9,329 nt of DNA from Thioalkalivibrio sp. (lineage in GTDB: Bacteria > Pseudomonadota > Gammaproteobacteria > Ectothiorhodospirales > Ectothiorhodospiraceae). How positions within the stretch are numbered: position 1 is the stretch's first letter; each line of letters begins with the position of its first letter. Where the stretch lies: assembly GCA_003555285.1 (NCBI GenBank), contig PWGH01000098.1:1-9329 (forward strand). The letters run 5' to 3'. Under the pieces are notes generated by a model. That model had not been told where the DNA came from. It worked only from the letters and a program-made list of their open reading frames with translations, and searched no databases. Positions 7,429 to 9,329 of this stretch are shown here, piece after piece. Position numbers and translations under genes: made by a program.

Positions 7429-7821
7429 ATGTACGGATTCAATATCACCCTTGATACGAACATGCCCGACGCACTCGAGCGCGTGACCCAGGCGCTCGCC
7501 ACCGAAGGCTTCGGTGTACTGACCGAGATCGACGTGGCCGGCACGCTGAAGAAGAAACTCGATGTGGATCGCCGCCCCTATCACATTCTTGGCGCGTGCA
7601 ACCCGAAGCTGGCGAACCAGGCGCTGGAGGCGGATGCCGATATCGGTCTGCTGCTGCCCTGCAATGTGGTCGTGCGCGAGGAAGAAGACGGCAAGATCAC
7701 GGTGGCCTTCATGGATCCGGTCGCGGTAATGGGGCTGGTGGAGCAGGAGGGGGTCGAGGAACTGGCCCGTGACGTGCGCACCCGCCTCGAGCGGATCCGC
7801 GATCAACTCGCCGCGGCCTGA
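7429..7821 (+). CDS. DUF302 domain protein
   Basis: A 130-residue soluble protein without a signal peptide, beginning MYGFNITLDTNMPDALERVTQALATEGFGV. The DUF302 pattern is clear: an N-terminal alpha/beta segment with EGFGVLTEIDV (26-36), then GACNPKLANQALEADADIG (56-73) and LLLPCNVVVRE (74-84), with the two cysteines C57 and C78 that mark this group, and FMDP (94-97). The biochemical role of the family is not established, so no function is given. A GAGG 8 bases upstream supports the ATG. The gene diverges from dodecin across 184 bases and is followed after 144 bases by the SCP-2-like gene on the same strand; a candidate promoter between them suggests separate transcription. Confidence 0.92.
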   Translation: MYGFNITLDTNMPDALERVTQALATEGFGVLTEIDVAGTLKKKLDVDRRPYHILGACNPKLANQALEADADIGLLLPCNVVVREEEDGKITVAFMDPVAVMGLVEQEGVEELARDVRTRLERIRDQLAAA

Positions 7822-7833
7822 AGCCGATTGCGC

Positions 7834-7839
7834 TATATT
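7834..7839 (+). promoter_or_regulatory. Candidate -10 element for the SCP-2-like gene
   Basis: TATATT, one mismatch from the -10 consensus, lies just after the DUF302 stop. Transcription would start near 7846, at the base of the following hairpin. No -35 match is seen at the usual spacing, so the call is weak. Confidence 0.3.
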
Positions 7840-7843
7840 GTCG

Positions 7844-7872
7844 CTGCGTTTCCTGCATCCGGGGAAACGCAG
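7844..7872 (+). other. Perfect 10-base-pair hairpin upstream of the SCP-2-like gene
   Basis: CTGCGTTTCC (7844-7853) and GGAAACGCAG (7863-7872) are perfect inverted copies with a 9-base loop. No T-run follows, so it is a poor intrinsic terminator for DUF302. If the TATATT just upstream is a promoter, the hairpin would sit at the very 5' end of the next mRNA, where such stems can protect transcripts from decay. Confidence 0.6.
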
Positions 7873-7914
7873 TCGGCAGCCTGATCAACACCACAAGCCT
7901 CACACGACCACACG

Positions 7915-7953
7915 AATCCATAACAACAATCCATAACAACAATCCATAACAAC
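7915..7953 (+). repeat. Three perfect 13-base tandem repeats in the leader of the SCP-2-like gene
   Basis: AATCCATAACAAC occurs three times without a mismatch (7915, 7928, 7941), ending directly against the ribosome-binding site. The tract is A/C-rich and almost free of G, in strong contrast to its surroundings, so the leader should be unstructured. Confidence 0.93.
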
Positions 7954-7959
7954 AAGGAG
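7954..7959 (+). promoter_or_regulatory. Strong ribosome-binding site of the SCP-2-like gene
   Basis: AAGGAG lies 6 bases before the ATG at 7966, one of the best ribosome-binding sites in the window, and fixes that start. Confidence 0.85.
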
Positions 7960-7965
7960 ACCCCC

Positions 7966-8361
7966 ATGGCCGAACTGTTTAGCGAAGCGTGGATGCAGAA
8001 ATTCAAGGACGAATGGAATGCCGAACCCGAGCTGTCCGATGCACTCGCGACCATCCACTTCAACAGTGTGATCGCCTACGGGTTCCCCGGCGAGGAACAG
8101 CCCCGCGGTGTGATGACCGTGGAAGACGGCAAGGCCACTTCCGCCGGCGCCTACACCGGCGAAACCCTGAACTGGGACATGCGGGCCAAGCCCGAGGTGT
8201 GGGAAAAATGGATGGCCAAACCGCCGGGGATGATGGGTCTCGGCGCTGCCTTCACCACCGGCAAGATCAAGTTCGTCGTCGGCGACTACAAGGGCATGCT
8301 GAAGGATCCGCGCATGGCCGGCCCCTTCATCAAGAGCTTCTCGGTGATGGGCCGCGTCTGA
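7966..8361 (+). CDS. SCP-2 sterol transfer family-like protein
   Basis: A 131-residue soluble protein, MAELFSEAWMQKFKDEWN, matching the single-domain SCP-2-like fold, which forms a hydrophobic tunnel for lipids or acyl-CoA. Visible pattern: an N-terminal helix with W/F residues, ELSDALATIHFNSVIAYGF (22-40), the strand-turn VMTVEDGKATSAG (49-61), NWDMRAKPEVWEKW (68-81) and the late GKIKFVVGDYKGML (99-112) followed by FIKSFSVMGRV. The natural ligand in bacteria is generally unknown. Leader features (5' hairpin, 13-base repeats, strong AAGGAG) suggest high expression. It is followed by a GC hairpin and then the aminotransferase gene 172 bases later, so co-transcription with that gene is doubtful. 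Confidence 0.85.
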   Translation: MAELFSEAWMQKFKDEWNAEPELSDALATIHFNSVIAYGFPGEEQPRGVMTVEDGKATSAGAYTGETLNWDMRAKPEVWEKWMAKPPGMMGLGAAFTTGKIKFVVGDYKGMLKDPRMAGPFIKSFSVMGRV

Positions 8362-8387
8362 CCCGAGCCCTTCGCGGTCGGCCCTCC

Positions 8388-8410
8388 GCGGTCGCCATCC
8401 GGGCGACCGC
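8388..8410 (+). terminator. GC-rich hairpin after the SCP-2-like gene
   Basis: Perfect 9-base arms GCGGTCGCC (8388-8396) and GGCGACCGC (8402-8410) enclose a 5-base loop, 26 bases past the stop. Position and stability fit a transcription end or mRNA 3' stabiliser, but no T-run follows. Confidence 0.5.
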
Positions 8411-8453
8411 CGTCTCGATGGGTGCCGGTAACCCACCGCGCCGTCTCTCCCCC

Positions 8454-8467
8454 GGTTCGATCGAACC
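8454..8467. promoter_or_regulatory. Perfect 14-base palindrome upstream of the aminotransferase gene
   Basis: GGTTCGATCGAACC is its own reverse complement. It lies 66 bases before the aminotransferase ATG and could be a binding site for a dimeric regulator. Related TCGATC motifs recur just downstream (8469 and 8481). The function is inferred from symmetry only. Confidence 0.4.
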
Positions 8468-8492
8468 CTCGATCCAGCCTTCGATCGCACAC

Positions 8493-8506
8493 TCGGGAAT
8501 TCCCGA
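8493..8506. promoter_or_regulatory. Second perfect 14-base palindrome upstream of the aminotransferase gene
   Basis: TCGGGAATTCCCGA is a perfect palindrome ending 27 bases before the aminotransferase ATG, with its centre 39 bases from that of the first palindrome. Its sequence differs from the first, so the two need not share a regulator. It could equally form a short hairpin in the leader. Confidence 0.4.
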
Positions 8507-8533
8507 ACTGATTCTCCCAGCACAGGTATCGCC

Positions 8534-9329
8534 ATGACCTTTGGTTCCTTCTTCCCCCCGATTCGCACCCTGATGGGGCCCGGCCCCTCCGATCTCAATC
8601 CCCGCGTGCTTGCCGCGATGGGCCGCCCGATCATCGGCCACATGGACCCGGCGTTCATGGCCATGATGGAAGAGATGAAGGGGCTGCTGCAGTACGCCTT
8701 CCAGACCGACAATGCGCTGACGCTGCCGGTGTCCGCGCCCGGCTCGGCCGGCATGGAGACCTGCTTCGCGAATCTGGTGGAACCCGGCGACAAGGTGATC
8801 ATCGCCATCAATGGCGTCTTCGGGAACCGGATGCAGGAAAACGTCGAACGCTGCGGCGGCGTCGCGGTGCGGGTCGAGGACGAATGGGGTCAACCGGTCA
8901 GCCTGCAAAAAATCGAGGACGCGCTGAAGGGGCATCCGGAGGCCCGGATTCTGGCCTTCGTCCATGCCGAGACCTCCACCGGGGCCTGTTCGGATGTGCG
9001 GGCCCTGTGCGAACTCGCGCGCCGGCACAATTGCCTGAGCATCGTCGATGCCGTGACCTCGCTCGGCGGCAGCCCGCTGTACGTGGACGAATGGGGCGTC
9101 GATGCGATCTATTCCGGAAGTCAGAAGTGCCTGTCCTGCACGCCCGGTCTGTCACCCGTCAGCTTCAGCGAGCGTGCCGTGGCCCGAATCCGCGCCCGCC
9201 GCACCCGGGTCCAGAGCTGGTTTCTGGACCTGAATCTGGTGATGGGCTACTGGGACGGCAGCAGCGGCAAGCGCGCCTACCACCACACCGCACCGATCAA
9301 CGCCCTGTATGCGCTGCACGAGGCCCTGG
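8534..9329 (+). CDS. Class V PLP aminotransferase, alanine/serine-glyoxylate type (3' end outside window)
   Basis: The product is a fold-type I, class V aminotransferase that most likely moves an amino group from alanine or serine to glyoxylate, giving glycine; close relatives act on other donors such as 2-aminoethylphosphonate, so the donor is not certain. The visible 265 residues (of about 390 usual) start MTFGSFFPPIRTLMGPGPSDLNPRVL. They contain the phosphate-binding SAPGSAGMET (67-76), HAETSTG (144-150), the cofactor-ring aspartate D172 in SIVDAVTSLGG and the Schiff-base lysine K198 in SGSQKCLSCTPGL. The YHHTAPINALYALHEAL segment at the window end is also typical. The start is supported by homology-like N-terminal sequence; the ribosome-binding site (AGG, 7 bases upstream) is weak. 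The gene continues beyond the right edge. Confidence 0.93.
   Translation, partial: MTFGSFFPPIRTLMGPGPSDLNPRVLAAMGRPIIGHMDPAFMAMMEEMKGLLQYAFQTDNALTLPVSAPGSAGMETCFANLVEPGDKVIIAINGVFGNRMQENVERCGGVAVRVEDEWGQPVSLQKIEDALKGHPEARILAFVHAETSTGACSDVRALCELARRHNCLSIVDAVTSLGGSPLYVDEWGVDAIYSGSQKCLSCTPGLSPVSFSERAVARIRARRTRVQSWFLDLNLVMGYWDGSSGKRAYHHTAPINALYALHEAL

Noticed and set aside
7900..8811. Minus-strand open frame of 303 codons across the SCP-2-like gene and the aminotransferase start
   Set aside because: Antisense to two recognisable genes, with no family features; part of it simply reads the 13-base leader repeats backwards.

Overview
The window is GC-rich and densely coded. It most resembles the chromosome of a high-GC gammaproteobacterium: the order glyA–nrdR–ribD, the protein sequences of GlyA, NrdR and RibD, and a REP-like intergenic repeat all fit. 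A purple-sulfur or Ectothiorhodospira/Thioalkalivibrio-type relative is a plausible guess, but the sequence alone does not settle the genus. Most genes belong to well-known families. I found no phage, insertion sequence, CRISPR array, rRNA or tRNA, and no clear multi-gene novel system. The unusual material is mainly repeats and hairpins in and around the genes.

Left part (1-2701, minus strand): a tight housekeeping operon transcribed right to left. It holds glyA (serine hydroxymethyltransferase), then nrdR (repressor of ribonucleotide reductase genes) after a 9-base gap, then ribD (riboflavin biosynthesis), which overlaps nrdR by 4 bases and runs off the left edge. A candidate promoter lies about 45 bases upstream of glyA.

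2702-2930 is the divergent spacer between glyA and the TRAP genes. It holds the glyA promoter candidate and an imperfect 31-base inverted repeat.

Middle (2931-7063, plus strand): a two-gene TAXI-type TRAP transporter, made of a periplasmic solute-binding protein and a large fused 4TM/12TM permease. The 278-base gap between them carries two near-identical 55-base REP-like tandem repeats. The permease reading frame opens with seven 15-base units encoding a pentapeptide. The last four units each contain an in-frame ATG and a GGAG, so the true start is ambiguous and could vary with copy number.

Right part: a minus-strand dodecin gene (flavin-binding protein) overlaps the permease 3' end by 35 bases in convergent orientation. 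The 184-base region 7245-7428 separates dodecin from a divergent DUF302 gene; apart from their ribosome-binding sites I see no confident element in it. Next come an SCP-2 sterol-transfer-like gene, preceded by a 5' hairpin and three perfect 13-base tandem repeats, and the first two thirds of a class V PLP aminotransferase of the alanine/serine-glyoxylate type, which runs off the right edge. The 172-base spacer before the aminotransferase holds a strong GC hairpin and two perfect 14-base palindromes.

Functional links are limited. GlyA-NrdR-RibD is a conserved housekeeping arrangement. The TRAP pair forms one transporter of unknown substrate. GlyA and the aminotransferase both touch glycine/serine/glyoxylate metabolism, but they are 6 kb apart on opposite strands, so a shared pathway is only a possibility.
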